DNA from: an uncultured Balneola sp.
Lineage (GTDB): Bacteria > Bacteroidota > Rhodothermia > Balneolales > Balneolaceae
Length of the DNA stretch: 64,000 nucleotides
NCBI GenBank assembly: GCA_913058495.1
Contig: CAJXQC010000017.1
Span: forward strand, 1-64,000
Reading direction: 5' to 3'
The notes beneath the pieces were generated by a model. That model was given only the letters and a program-made list of their open reading frames with translations, was not told where the DNA came from and searched no databases. A program made the position numbers and the translations under genes. Below, piece after piece: positions 32,684 through 42,251 of this stretch (positions are counted from its first letter, which is position 1; every line of letters starts with the position of its first letter).

Positions 32684-33598
32684 TTAAAAGATAGACAATC
32701 CTGTTTTTGTAGTTAGTCTTTCCAGAACCTCCATTCCCAGAACCGAATTTCCGGCTTTATTTAGCTTTGGGCTCCATACAGCAACACTGTAGTGTTCCGG
32801 AAAAACTGCCACAATTCCTCCACCAACGCCACTTTTTCCGGGCAGACCTACTTTAAAAGTAAACTCCCCTGCCTGATCATAAAAACCACAGGTAAGCAAA
32901 ATTGCACTTAATCTTTTTGACTGAGAAGCATTCAGAATTCGTTCATCGGTTACAAAATGTTTTCCATGATTTGCGTAGAGCAAAAAGGTTTGCGCAAGCT
33001 CTTTACAACTCATTTCAATCGAGCACATATAGAAATAAAAATCCAGAACATCTTCCACAAGATTTTCAATGTTGCCGAATGACTTCATAAGACTGGCGAG
33101 TGCTACATTTCTGTATCCCGTTTCTTTCTCGGACTCAGCTACCTTTTTATTAAAACCAATGCTTGGGTTGCCCGACAGCTTTTGTACAAACTCGAGAAAT
33201 TCCTGTTTTGGGTTATGAAGATTAGAGATCAGTATATCACAAATAACAAGTGCTCCCGCATTTATAAGTGGGTTTCTTGGAATACCTGATTCATATTCTA
33301 ATTGAACCAAAGAATTGAATGGGTTTCCAGAGGGCTCAACACCAACTCTTTTCCACAACTTCTCTCCCAACATCGGATACGCCATTGTGAGCGCAAATAC
33401 TTTACTTATGCTTTGAATGGAAAATCGTTCGTCACTTTGACCGATAGCAAAGTTTCCTTTTTCCAGACTACAAAGATGTATGCCAAAACTATCTTCTTTT
33501 ACATCAGCAAGTTCCGGTATATAGTTTGCTACTTTGCCCCCAAACTTCTCTTTGTTCAGCTCCGAATCTATCTCATTAAGTATCTTTTGATAATCCAT
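32684..33598 (-). CDS. glsA: Glutaminase
   Basis: FSIQSISKVFALTMA, NPLINAGALV, KSGVGGGIVAV. Confidence 0.94.
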   Translation of the reverse strand: MDYQKILNEIDSELNKEKFGGKVANYIPELADVKEDSFGIHLCSLEKGNFAIGQSDERFSIQSISKVFALTMAYPMLGEKLWKRVGVEPSGNPFNSLVQLEYESGIPRNPLINAGALVICDILISNLHNPKQEFLEFVQKLSGNPSIGFNKKVAESEKETGYRNVALASLMKSFGNIENLVEDVLDFYFYMCSIEMSCKELAQTFLLYANHGKHFVTDERILNASQSKRLSAILLTCGFYDQAGEFTFKVGLPGKSGVGGGIVAVFPEHYSVAVWSPKLNKAGNSVLGMEVLERLTTKTGLSIF

Positions 33599-35160
33599 TA
33601 ATTTATAACATAGTTTTTAGCCAATTCCAGAAACTCTTTCACTTCCTGTTTTTGCCATTTTTTATCTTCACCGAATTCTTCAGCTAATATCTCCGCAACC
33701 TTTGGCGCCACTTCAATTGCAGCTTCCGCATCTAACAACAGGGCCCGGGTTCTTCGGGACAAAAGATCCTCTATGGTTTGAGCCCATTCATTTCTTATCG
33801 CCCAAACGATCTCTGCTTTTATATACGGAAGACCCGGATGCAGCTGTTCTTTCATAGAATCATTTTCTTCCATTATTTTTTCAATAGCTACCCTATCTGA
33901 TCCATACACACTCAACGGGTCGTTCTTATCCACATTTTTTAACCAGCCGTGAATACGTTGATTCTTTGTTTTTGTCTTTTTGAATTCCACACCTGCAACC
34001 ATTGCCGCCCGATCGATTGTGTCTTCGGCCATTTTTCTATAGGTCGTCCATTTTCCCCCGGCAATTGTAACCAATCCGGATTCAGAAATCTGAATGTGAT
34101 GACTTCTGGATATTTCAGACGTAGACTTTGACTCCGGTGGTTTCACAAGAGGTCTTAATCCTGCAAAAACACTCTTTACGTCTTTTCTGGTTGGGTCTTT
34201 GGTTAAGTACTCTTTCGCATGTTTAAGAATAAAATCTATTTCTTCATCTAATGCTATTGGCTCTAAAGCAGGCTTGTCAATTGGTGTGTCCGTTGTACCT
34301 ACAAGAGCTTTCCCGTGCCATGGAACAGCAAAAAGAACTCGTCCGTCATCTGTATGAGGAACCATTATAGCTGCGTCTCCGGGTAAAAATTCTTTATCCA
34401 GCACCAGATGAATGCCTTGTGCGCACTGAATTATATTTTCGTGTTTCTGGTCATCCATTTTGAGTATGGAATCAGAAAAAATTCCCGTTGCGTTAACAAC
34501 CGCTCTGGCTTTGATCGTAAATTCTTCTCCATGAATATGATCTCTGGCAACTACGCCATCAATAAATCCTGAATCGCCTTTTATCAATTCATTTACTTTC
34601 ATATAATTTACCGGAATCGCCCCAAGATCAGCAGCTGTTTGGGCTAAATTGATCGCCAGGCGCGAATCATCAAACTGTCCATCGTAATAAATTACTCCTC
34701 CTCTCAATCCTTCCGGCTCCAGTGTTGGGATCTTTTCGAGTACTTCTTCCTTTGAAAGTGTTTTGGATTTTTTGATGCCCAGTTTTCCGGCTAAGGCATC
34801 ATACACTTTCATTCCAATTCCATAAAACGGACCATTCCACCATTCATAGCTTGGAACTATAAAAGATTGGTGACTCACCAAATGTGGCGCGTTCTGAATA
34901 AGCAAGCCCCGTTCATGCAAAGCTTCTATCACCAATGACACATCTCCTTGTTGTAAATAGCGAACCCCACCATGAACCAATTTTGTGCTTCTGCTGGATG
35001 TTCCTTTGGCAAAATCAGCCATATCTAGCAACAGGGTTTTATAGCCTCTGTTTGCTGAATCCACAGCACAACCTAAACCTGTTGCTCCTCCTCCAATTAT
35101 CAGAATATCCCAATAATCGTTGTATTCTCTGATGTGGTTTAGTGATTCTTTTCGGTTCAT
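33598..35160 (-). CDS. glpD: Glycerol-3-phosphate dehydrogenase (FAD-dependent)
   Basis: DILIIGGGATGLGCAVDSANRGYKTLLLD, STKLVHGGVRYLQQGD. Confidence 0.94.
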   Translation of the reverse strand: MNRKESLNHIREYNDYWDILIIGGGATGLGCAVDSANRGYKTLLLDMADFAKGTSSRSTKLVHGGVRYLQQGDVSLVIEALHERGLLIQNAPHLVSHQSFIVPSYEWWNGPFYGIGMKVYDALAGKLGIKKSKTLSKEEVLEKIPTLEPEGLRGGVIYYDGQFDDSRLAINLAQTAADLGAIPVNYMKVNELIKGDSGFIDGVVARDHIHGEEFTIKARAVVNATGIFSDSILKMDDQKHENIIQCAQGIHLVLDKEFLPGDAAIMVPHTDDGRVLFAVPWHGKALVGTTDTPIDKPALEPIALDEEIDFILKHAKEYLTKDPTRKDVKSVFAGLRPLVKPPESKSTSEISRSHHIQISESGLVTIAGGKWTTYRKMAEDTIDRAAMVAGVEFKKTKTKNQRIHGWLKNVDKNDPLSVYGSDRVAIEKIMEENDSMKEQLHPGLPYIKAEIVWAIRNEWAQTIEDLLSRRTRALLLDAEAAIEVAPKVAEILAEEFGEDKKWQKQEVKEFLELAKNYVIN

Positions 35161-35265
35161 GAGGCTAAGCTTTTTGCTTTAATTTAGATGATGTAAGTGA
35201 TTCGGTACGATTCATTTTGGTTATTCAAATTTTAGATAGAAAATTAAATTTAGCCCTTACATAAG

Positions 35266-35286
35266 ATCCCGAAATAAATTCGGGAT
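35266..35286. repeat. ATCCCGAA-ATAAA-TTCGGGAT hairpin
   Basis: Perfect 8-bp stem; same family as 22942-22962. Confidence 0.85.
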
Positions 35287-35345
35287 GACGATCTTTCTTG
35301 AAAACAATACTAATTCAAAATTCATCATTTAGAATTAGTAATTAT

Positions 35346-36836
35346 TTAAACCCAATTCTTACTCTTCTCTACCGCCTGATTCCATTTTTCTAACAACCTT
35401 TCTTTCTCTGATGTTTTCATTTCCGGCTCAAACCTTGCATCAATTTCCCATTTCTTTTGTAGTTCATCCGTGCTTTTCCAGAAACCGACAGCTAGTCCTG
35501 CTAAATATGCGGCCCCAAGTGCTGTAGTTTCGGTTACTTTTGGTCTCACGATCGGAATTCCCAGAATATCAGACTGAAACTGCATGAGTGTTTTATTTAC
35601 AGAAGCTCCGCCATCAACCCGGAGCTCTTTAATTGAAATTCCAGAATCTGCTTCCATTGCCGTCAGCACATCTTTCACTTGAAATGCGATTCCTTCCAGG
35701 GCAGCTCTTGCTATGTGACCGGCAGTTGCTCCGCGCGTTAACCCATACATGGCTCCGCGCGCTTTTTGATCCCAATGCGGAGCGCCAAGCCCTGCAAAAG
35801 CGGGAACCAGATACACGCCTCCATTATCTTTTTCTGTCAAGGCCAGTTTTTCCACATCTGCTGAAGATTCAATAATTCCCAACCCGTCTCTTAGCCACTG
35901 AACCAATGCTCCTGCAATAAATATTGAACCTTCCAAAGCATAGGTCGTCTCACCGTTCATCTGCCAACCGATCGTCGTTAACAGGTTGTTCTCAGAAGTA
36001 ATAGCTTTTTCACCCGTGTTGAACATGATAAAAGAACCTGTTCCATACGTATTCTTAAGCATTCCGGGCTCAAGACACATTTGTCCAAACAGTGCCGCCT
36101 GCTGATCTCCGGCTATTCCTGTAATTGGAATTCCACTTTCAAAACAATCCAGTTCTGCTGCTGCAATTTCTCCGCTTGATGAACAAACATTCGGTAACAT
36201 ATTTTCCGGTATGTCCATTAGCTCCAAAAGTTCTGTATCCCATTCTTTATCATGGATATTGAAAAGAAGTGTGCGTGAAGCATTTGTAATATCCGTAACG
36301 TTCTTTTTTCCTTTAGTAAGATTCCATATCAGCCAGCAATCTATAGTTCCGAAAGCAAGTTTCCCTTCTTCTGCTTTTTGTCGGGCTCCATCAACATTAT
36401 CGAGAATCCACTTAAGCTTCGTACCTGAGAAATAGCTATCTAAAACGAGTCCCGTTTTTTGCTGTATTTTATCTAACCATCCTTCATTCCTAAGCTCATC
36501 ACAGTAATCTGATGTTCTTCGGTCTTGCCAGACTATAGCGTTATAAACCGGTTCTCCTGTTTCCTTATCCCAAACGACTGTGGTTTCTCTTTGGTTGGTG
36601 ATGCCTATCGCGGCAATTGTTTTCCCGCCTTCAGCATATTTTGAAACGACTTCTTCAATTACTTCTTTTTGGGTGTTCCAAATCTCCTCTGGATCATGTT
36701 CTACCCAGCCATCTTTAGGAAAATGTTGTTTGAATTCTTTTTGGGCGACATGTTCAACTTCCCCTTTTTTATTGAAAAGAATTGCTCTGGAACTGGTTGT
36801 TCCCTGATCTATGGATAGGATGTATTCTTTAGCCAT
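35346..36836 (-). CDS. glpK: Glycerol kinase
   Basis: [44 protein letters not shown]. Confidence 0.97.
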   Translation of the reverse strand: MAKEYILSIDQGTTSSRAILFNKKGEVEHVAQKEFKQHFPKDGWVEHDPEEIWNTQKEVIEEVVSKYAEGGKTIAAIGITNQRETTVVWDKETGEPVYNAIVWQDRRTSDYCDELRNEGWLDKIQQKTGLVLDSYFSGTKLKWILDNVDGARQKAEEGKLAFGTIDCWLIWNLTKGKKNVTDITNASRTLLFNIHDKEWDTELLELMDIPENMLPNVCSSSGEIAAAELDCFESGIPITGIAGDQQAALFGQMCLEPGMLKNTYGTGSFIMFNTGEKAITSENNLLTTIGWQMNGETTYALEGSIFIAGALVQWLRDGLGIIESSADVEKLALTEKDNGGVYLVPAFAGLGAPHWDQKARGAMYGLTRGATAGHIARAALEGIAFQVKDVLTAMEADSGISIKELRVDGGASVNKTLMQFQSDILGIPIVRPKVTETTALGAAYLAGLAVGFWKSTDELQKKWEIDARFEPEMKTSEKERLLEKWNQAVEKSKNWV

Positions 36837-36851
36837 GAAGAAAACATAATG

Positions 36852-37247
36852 CTATTTTTGTTTTTCTTCTGCTTTATTTTGCAGCCACTTAAAAGCCTGG
36901 TCTTTATCTACAAAAATCTTAGAAACCAATCCATTATTACTGGCAACCGTTTCCCAGAATTTCCAATAATCTAATTTTGAGCCTTCAACGAAAAGTGCGG
37001 CGATAACGGATTTGTGTTTAATATTTAGTTTTTCATTTTTTTTTGGATCAAAAAACTCCATCACCTGCAGTACACCTGCGTCCAACTCAACTTTACTTAA
37101 ATCCTTTAATAATTGATAGCCAAGGTTATGTGCTTTTTCCCGGCTTTTGGAGCTTATTTCTATTGCAGACTCCAAATTCAACATCCCTGTTCCAACAACT
37201 TCCAGTATCTCTATTTCATCGTGGCTTTTGAATTCAAGCTCATACAT
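36852..37247 (-). CDS. STAS/SpoIIAA-like protein
   Basis: Size and alpha/beta pattern typical of SpoIIAA-like/DUF family. Confidence 0.55.
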   Translation of the reverse strand: MYELEFKSHDEIEILEVVGTGMLNLESAIEISSKSREKAHNLGYQLLKDLSKVELDAGVLQVMEFFDPKKNEKLNIKHKSVIAALFVEGSKLDYWKFWETVASNNGLVSKIFVDKDQAFKWLQNKAEEKQK

Positions 37248-37326
37248 TACAACCCCAATTATTAATGCTTACATCAATAAACTAAATTTTATATCTACCG
37301 CAAAGCTTTTTATTCGGGTATACCGT

Positions 37327-38208
37327 CTAAACAGATTTAGCCAATGCATTTCTGAATGCTCTGGCTCCAATTTCCACCAACTGCTTTGATTTGTAGAATT
37401 CAAAAGTATCGCAGGTGTCTCTGGGCACTTCGACTAAAATATCCGGCTTGTAATGTTCTATCATTAATTCTGTAAGTCGGTCTTGTGTAAAGCTGAAAGT
37501 ACTTTCCATGAGCTCAAACAGTGAAAATGATTCCTTTTTTCTTTCTTCGTGGTTTTGTGCAAACTCTTTTATGGAATCCGGAAGGATGTTTTCGAACCAA
37601 TACTTTTTACGTTGTTTCTTTTCTTCTTTGATCAATAAATCCTCTACAATGGTTCTGGAATTTATATCCACTGCTACAATGATGGCGTCATCTCTTTTTT
37701 GAACCAGGTTTATGGGCAAAGGATTTAAAACACCGCCATCCACCAAGACAAGTTCTTCATCATCAATAGGAGTAAAAATTCCGGGAATAGAAACCGACGC
37801 TCTCAAGGCTTTAAAAAGGTCTCCTTCTTTAAAATGAACTTCTTTATGATGTTTCATATCGGTTGCAACCGCTGTAAAAGGAATTTTAAAATCTTCTATT
37901 TTCTGTTGTCCGGTAACCTCGATATGTTTTCCGAACAGTTTTTCTCCTTTTACAAAACCCTGAGAAGTAAATGTGAAATCCAACAGATCAAATACGCCTT
38001 TTTTGGTGAGACTCAGCATCCATTTTTTGTATTCAGATAACTGGCCTGCACAGTAAATTCCTCCAACAACCGCACCCATTGAGCAGCCAATTACTTCTAT
38101 GATCTCGTAGCCTTCTTTTTCGAGTTCTTCAATAACACCAATATGCGCAACTCCTCTGGCTCCTCCGGAACCTAATACAAGATGTACTTTCTTCTTCTCT
38201 GATCTCAT
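37327..38208 (-). CDS. Patatin-like phospholipase family protein
   Basis: GSGGARGVAHIGV, GCSMGAVVGG (GxSxG), DGGVLNPLP. Confidence 0.93.
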   Translation of the reverse strand: MRSEKKKVHLVLGSGGARGVAHIGVIEELEKEGYEIIEVIGCSMGAVVGGIYCAGQLSEYKKWMLSLTKKGVFDLLDFTFTSQGFVKGEKLFGKHIEVTGQQKIEDFKIPFTAVATDMKHHKEVHFKEGDLFKALRASVSIPGIFTPIDDEELVLVDGGVLNPLPINLVQKRDDAIIVAVDINSRTIVEDLLIKEEKKQRKKYWFENILPDSIKEFAQNHEERKKESFSLFELMESTFSFTQDRLTELMIEHYKPDILVEVPRDTCDTFEFYKSKQLVEIGARAFRNALAKSV

Positions 38209-38242
38209 CCTACAACCTGACTCTCTTTATTTCAAAAAATTT

Positions 38243-39709
38243 CTAGTTCTTACAACCCGATTCTTTCTCAGCTAATTTAACTAATTCCCAATACGGTGGT
38301 TTATATCCGTTTTCTTCGATAAATGAATCAACAGCTGTTGAGGTTTTCTCTTTCAACTCTTTATGTCTTTGTATAAAGGCATCACTTTTCAACGCTTGGG
38401 TTGCACTCATTCCTTCGGGAATCGGTCCTTCCGATTCAAACTGATTTTTGATCCAACTGTTTCCTTTCATAATCCTTGCAAAAGGAAGCATCCGCGGATT
38501 GAATTCGATTTCTTCTCCTTGTTCGGCACACACAAGCATGGCGTCTATTACCGCGTTGTATAAATGATCATCAAACAAGCTTTCAGCGCTTCTCCACTCA
38601 GCCACTACCGAAAGTTGTGGATCGTATTCTAAGTCTGACGGCATTTGTGTTACAAAATTCTCGACGCCAAAAGTGTTCAGTAATTTCACAACCCCATTAG
38701 ATGATATGGTTGATTCTGATTCCCACAATTGAATTCCATTATTTTTGTACGCATATGATCCCACTTCAGAACAAAACATAGCTTCCGGATCATAAAAATT
38801 CATTTTGAAATCGTAGGGAATGTGTCGTTGTTGAACTTCTTCAAACATTTCTTTAGCAGCTATATGAGGAAGCATCGGGTTTTCCTTTATTTCGGAAAGA
38901 TCAGCTCTGGGACGTAAAACCATAAACCGAAGCTTTCGGTCTTTGATGTATTCTTCCAGCGTAGCGATAGCAACACCTCTTTCTATATGTGCCTCTATCA
39001 AATAAGGAATATTTGTTCCTTCCTCTACATAGATCAGAGCAACGTGCGAAAAGTTTCCGGGATAATCATTTCCCCTTGAAATAAGCGCTGAGACTTCCGC
39101 TCCTCCTCGTGATACCAACAGATCTCCACTGTGAACTTTTATTCCCAGAATATTTGTAGATGGCGTTTGTGATTCCTCTTCCTTCACATACAAAACCGGA
39201 TCAATAGGCTCTTCTGATTGCAATAAAACTTCTTCGACTGTTGCACGCATTCCGTACAGAGTTTTGTAAAGAATATCTCTGGATTCTTTTTCTGATATAT
39301 CCCATTTCGCAGACAGATCTTTGATCACTTTTCGTGCTCTGTTATATACCTCAAAAAACTCTGGATTTTGTACTTCCTGTGCAGCAATAATCGGAGCCAG
39401 CTCAAAGAAACTCAGGAGCAGTTCATCAAAAATTACATCATCCGGTTTGGGTTCTCTGTTTTCAATTTCATCAACAATTGAGAACAGATCAGAAATGAGA
39501 GCTTCAATAACTCCGGGTGTAATTATCTCTTTATCCGCTTTTGCTTCAGCAAATTTACTTTCCAGAAAATCCCATCGTTCATCCTGATCCCAAATAAAAG
39601 GAGTGGAATTACCTTCGCTTTCAATGTTGATGGTGGAATTGTCGGGAATCAGTAATAATCCGTAGAGAATGATAATTCCCAGAAGGGCGATGCTAAGTTT
39701 CTTTTTCAT
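38243..39709 (-). CDS. YiiX-like permuted papain-fold peptidase/amidase, lipid-anchored or secreted
   Basis: HSGDLLVSRGGAEVSALISRGNDYPGNFSHVALIY, CSEVGSYAYKNNGI. Confidence 0.75.
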   Translation of the reverse strand: MKKKLSIALLGIIILYGLLLIPDNSTINIESEGNSTPFIWDQDERWDFLESKFAEAKADKEIITPGVIEALISDLFSIVDEIENREPKPDDVIFDELLLSFFELAPIIAAQEVQNPEFFEVYNRARKVIKDLSAKWDISEKESRDILYKTLYGMRATVEEVLLQSEEPIDPVLYVKEEESQTPSTNILGIKVHSGDLLVSRGGAEVSALISRGNDYPGNFSHVALIYVEEGTNIPYLIEAHIERGVAIATLEEYIKDRKLRFMVLRPRADLSEIKENPMLPHIAAKEMFEEVQQRHIPYDFKMNFYDPEAMFCSEVGSYAYKNNGIQLWESESTISSNGVVKLLNTFGVENFVTQMPSDLEYDPQLSVVAEWRSAESLFDDHLYNAVIDAMLVCAEQGEEIEFNPRMLPFARIMKGNSWIKNQFESEGPIPEGMSATQALKSDAFIQRHKELKEKTSTAVDSFIEENGYKPPYWELVKLAEKESGCKN

Positions 39710-39831
39710 GGATAGAATTTAGCGAAAGTAATTATAATTCATGAAGAAGTTTTGGTCATCTCGTGATGAATGTCCCTGATTCAGATTTATAATTAAGCCA
39801 AAAGCTAATTCATAAATCCGGGCATCCCTCG

Positions 39832-39878
39832 GATTCAATCGAGAACCATCGATTGAATCATCTCCCTTCGAAGGGAGA
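39832..39878. repeat. Two-hairpin palindromic element, copy A
   Basis: GATTCAATCG..CGATTGAATC then palindrome TCTCCCTTCGAAGGGAGA. Confidence 0.85.
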
Positions 39879-39879
39879 A

Positions 39880-40770
39880 TTACTTTAATATCTTCATTAT
39901 CCCATCCTTAACCCCAACCAAGCTCTCCACATCATTAAAGTGCTCAATTCCTTCTCCCATTACAAATAAAGGGACTTCATTTCGTGTATGAGTTTTAACT
40001 GACAGATCTTCCAGGTTTCCGTGATCGCTGGTTATTACCAACACATCTTCGCTTCTTTTATGTATGATGATATGTAGCAGAAACTCATCCAGTGGTTGGA
40101 GTACTCTTCGGGCATCATCAATACTTTTGTTATGGCCGGCTTTGTCAGTAAGATAATATTCGTACAAAACCAGATCATGATCCGGAACAACATTCAGTAA
40201 TCTTTTGGCTGCATCCGTAGCTGTTATCTTTGGAATATTTATATCCAGTTTTTCTCGCCAGGCATTTTGGACGATCTCTGCAGTCAGTGCTTTTTCTGCC
40301 AGAATATCATCAGTAGAATTCAAATGCATTTCAGCACTTTTGGTCATGAGTGTTGTACAGCTCCATCTGTTTCTCCGATTTGCGTGCTCAAAGAAAATAG
40401 GAGGATATGCATTCATGAAATATGGTTTCTTTCCCACTTCTTTAGCCGCCTGAAAAACACTCTGCTCTTTCAGTAAATGCTTTATTCCTGAATGTGGAAA
40501 TGGACCAAAATGCTTTCCTATCACTTTAGATGCATTTTCACCGGTGAACAAAGTTGTCTGACCGGTTCCACTTTGGGGAAGTCCTTCTACATCAAGATTG
40601 GCATCTATCGCTTTATATAATTGATTTGAAGAACGAACTCCTTTTCCGTTCTTAAAAAAATTCTCTCCCGAAAGGATCTGAAAACTTTCATAAGAATCTA
40701 TGAGGAAAGGATTTTCTTTGCCTTCATTCCCTATTCCAACTCCATCAATAAAAATGAAAATTACAGCCAA
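39880..40770 (-). CDS. Alkaline-phosphatase/phosphoglycerate-mutase superfamily metalloenzyme
   Basis: FIFIDGVGIG, SGTGQTTLFTGENA, ITSDHGNLEDLSVKTHTRNEVPLFVMG. Confidence 0.85.
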   Translation of the reverse strand: MAVIFIFIDGVGIGNEGKENPFLIDSYESFQILSGENFFKNGKGVRSSNQLYKAIDANLDVEGLPQSGTGQTTLFTGENASKVIGKHFGPFPHSGIKHLLKEQSVFQAAKEVGKKPYFMNAYPPIFFEHANRRNRWSCTTLMTKSAEMHLNSTDDILAEKALTAEIVQNAWREKLDINIPKITATDAAKRLLNVVPDHDLVLYEYYLTDKAGHNKSIDDARRVLQPLDEFLLHIIIHKRSEDVLVITSDHGNLEDLSVKTHTRNEVPLFVMGEGIEHFNDVESLVGVKDGIMKILK

Positions 40771-40771
40771 A

Positions 40772-41212
40772 TCACTTCTCCAATATCAGTGTAACAGGAC
40801 CATCGTTTATTAATTCAATATCCATCATAGCACCAAACTTTCCGGTTTGAATATTTAGATCTGAATGTTCTTTAAAGTAAGAGATCATTTCCTCGTACAT
40901 CGGTTCTGCTTTATCCGGTTTGGCTGCTTCTATAAAACTGGGTCGAGTTCCCTTTTTTGCATTACCATATAAAGTGAATTGTGACACTACTAAAAGTCCT
41001 CCACCTACATCACTGACCGAAAGATTCATTTTTTCGTCTTTATCTTCAAATATCCGCAGCTTCAGGATCTTCTTACACATCCATTCCAGTTGTTCTTTAG
41101 TGTCATCCTGATGGATTCCCACCAGCAATAATAAACCCTCTTCGATAGCTCCGGTAATTTCATTTCCGACGGTTACTGATGCAGATTTTACGCGCTGAAT
41201 TACAACTTTCAT
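40772..41212 (-). CDS. dtd: D-aminoacyl-tRNA deacylase
   Basis: MKVVIQRVKSASVTVG, GGLLVVSQFTLYGNAKKGTRPSF, INDGPVT. Confidence 0.96.
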   Translation of the reverse strand: MKVVIQRVKSASVTVGNEITGAIEEGLLLLVGIHQDDTKEQLEWMCKKILKLRIFEDKDEKMNLSVSDVGGGLLVVSQFTLYGNAKKGTRPSFIEAAKPDKAEPMYEEMISYFKEHSDLNIQTGKFGAMMDIELINDGPVTLILEK

Positions 41213-41220
41213 ATACTAGA

Positions 41221-41640
41221 ATTATGTGGATTACTATGTGGAATACTTACTAACAAAAACTGGATAACTAAAATCGTTCAAAGTTCTCAACAAGTTTCCA
41301 CAATTTGTTCACCTAATCAACATTCAAAAAGAATAACTTTTGCTGTTGAACAGCTTCAGCTGATTTATATGTACAATACAGATACACTTGTTGATAACGA
41401 AAAATATCAGTTTATAAATTACTGTTTTTTATAAGAAATATATCAACATTAATATCCACAAAGTTTTGTCAAGCGATGTAGAGAAAAAGAATAACTTTGT
41501 TATCCACAAATCCACACTCTCTACTACTATATATTAAATTTATAAATCTCATTTTATTTGTCTTTTAGGATGTGGATAAGAAGTGAGAAAAAGGATTCTC
41601 AAAGAGTTTTATAAGAACGTATATTTAAGCAATAAAAAAT
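41221..41640. promoter_or_regulatory. Candidate chromosomal origin (DnaA-box cluster with DnaA-trio-like run and AT tract)
   Basis: TTATCCACA at 41500 (+) and 41571 (-), TTATCAACA at 41389 (-), plus one-mismatch boxes; CTACTACTATATATTAAATTTATAAA. Confidence 0.65.
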
Positions 41641-41650
41641 TCCTGATCTC

Positions 41651-42163
41651 ATGGATAAAAGATACCCTATTGGAAATTTTGATTACGAGAAAGATCACGA
41701 TCTAAATGATACAGAAATGTACATCAATGAGATCAAAGAACTTCCTTCAAAAGTAAGAGCTCTTGTTTCAGAATTATCAGAAGAACAATTGAATACTCCG
41801 TACAGAGAAAATGGTTGGACTCCCGTTCAGGTTATCCATCATTTGGGAGACAGCCACCTTAATTCATTGTGCAGATTCAAACTTGCTATGACAGAAGAAA
41901 ATCCTACAATTCGTCCCTACAATGAAGCTGCCTGGGCTGTTTTAGGTGATTATGAGTTGATGAGTGTTGAAGAAGGATTGAATTTTCTGGAAGCAGTTCA
42001 TTTGAAATGGGTTGCTATCTTTAAAACAATTAAAAAAGATGATTGGAAGCGAACGTTTCAGCATCCTGAATCAGGAATTAATTATAAACTTATAAATGCC
42101 TTAGCGATGTATGCCTGGCATGGAAATCATCACTTAGCTCATATTGAGTTGGTAAGAAATTAA
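41651..42163 (+). CDS. YfiT/DinB-family putative metal-dependent hydrolase (bacillithiol transferase-like)
   Basis: YRENGWTPVQVIHHLGDSHLN, AMYAWHGNHHLAHI His ligands. Confidence 0.9.
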   Translation: MDKRYPIGNFDYEKDHDLNDTEMYINEIKELPSKVRALVSELSEEQLNTPYRENGWTPVQVIHHLGDSHLNSLCRFKLAMTEENPTIRPYNEAAWAVLGDYELMSVEEGLNFLEAVHLKWVAIFKTIKKDDWKRTFQHPESGINYKLINALAMYAWHGNHHLAHIELVRN

Positions 42164-42187
42164 AGCTAAACAAGGAAACACTCCCCG

Positions 42188-42235
42188 GAATCAGTTCAGA
42201 ACTGTGAACTGATTCATCCCCTCTCGAGAGGGGAT
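42188..42235. repeat. Two-hairpin palindromic element, copy B
   Basis: GAATCAGTTCA..TGAACTGATTC then 20-bp palindrome ATCCCCTCTCGAGAGGGGAT. Confidence 0.85.
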
Positions 42236-42251
42236 TTAAATACATAAAAAA

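Noticed and set aside
33926-33934. Perfect TTATCCACA inside glpD
   Set aside because: Isolated single box within a coding sequence; consistent with chance occurrence.
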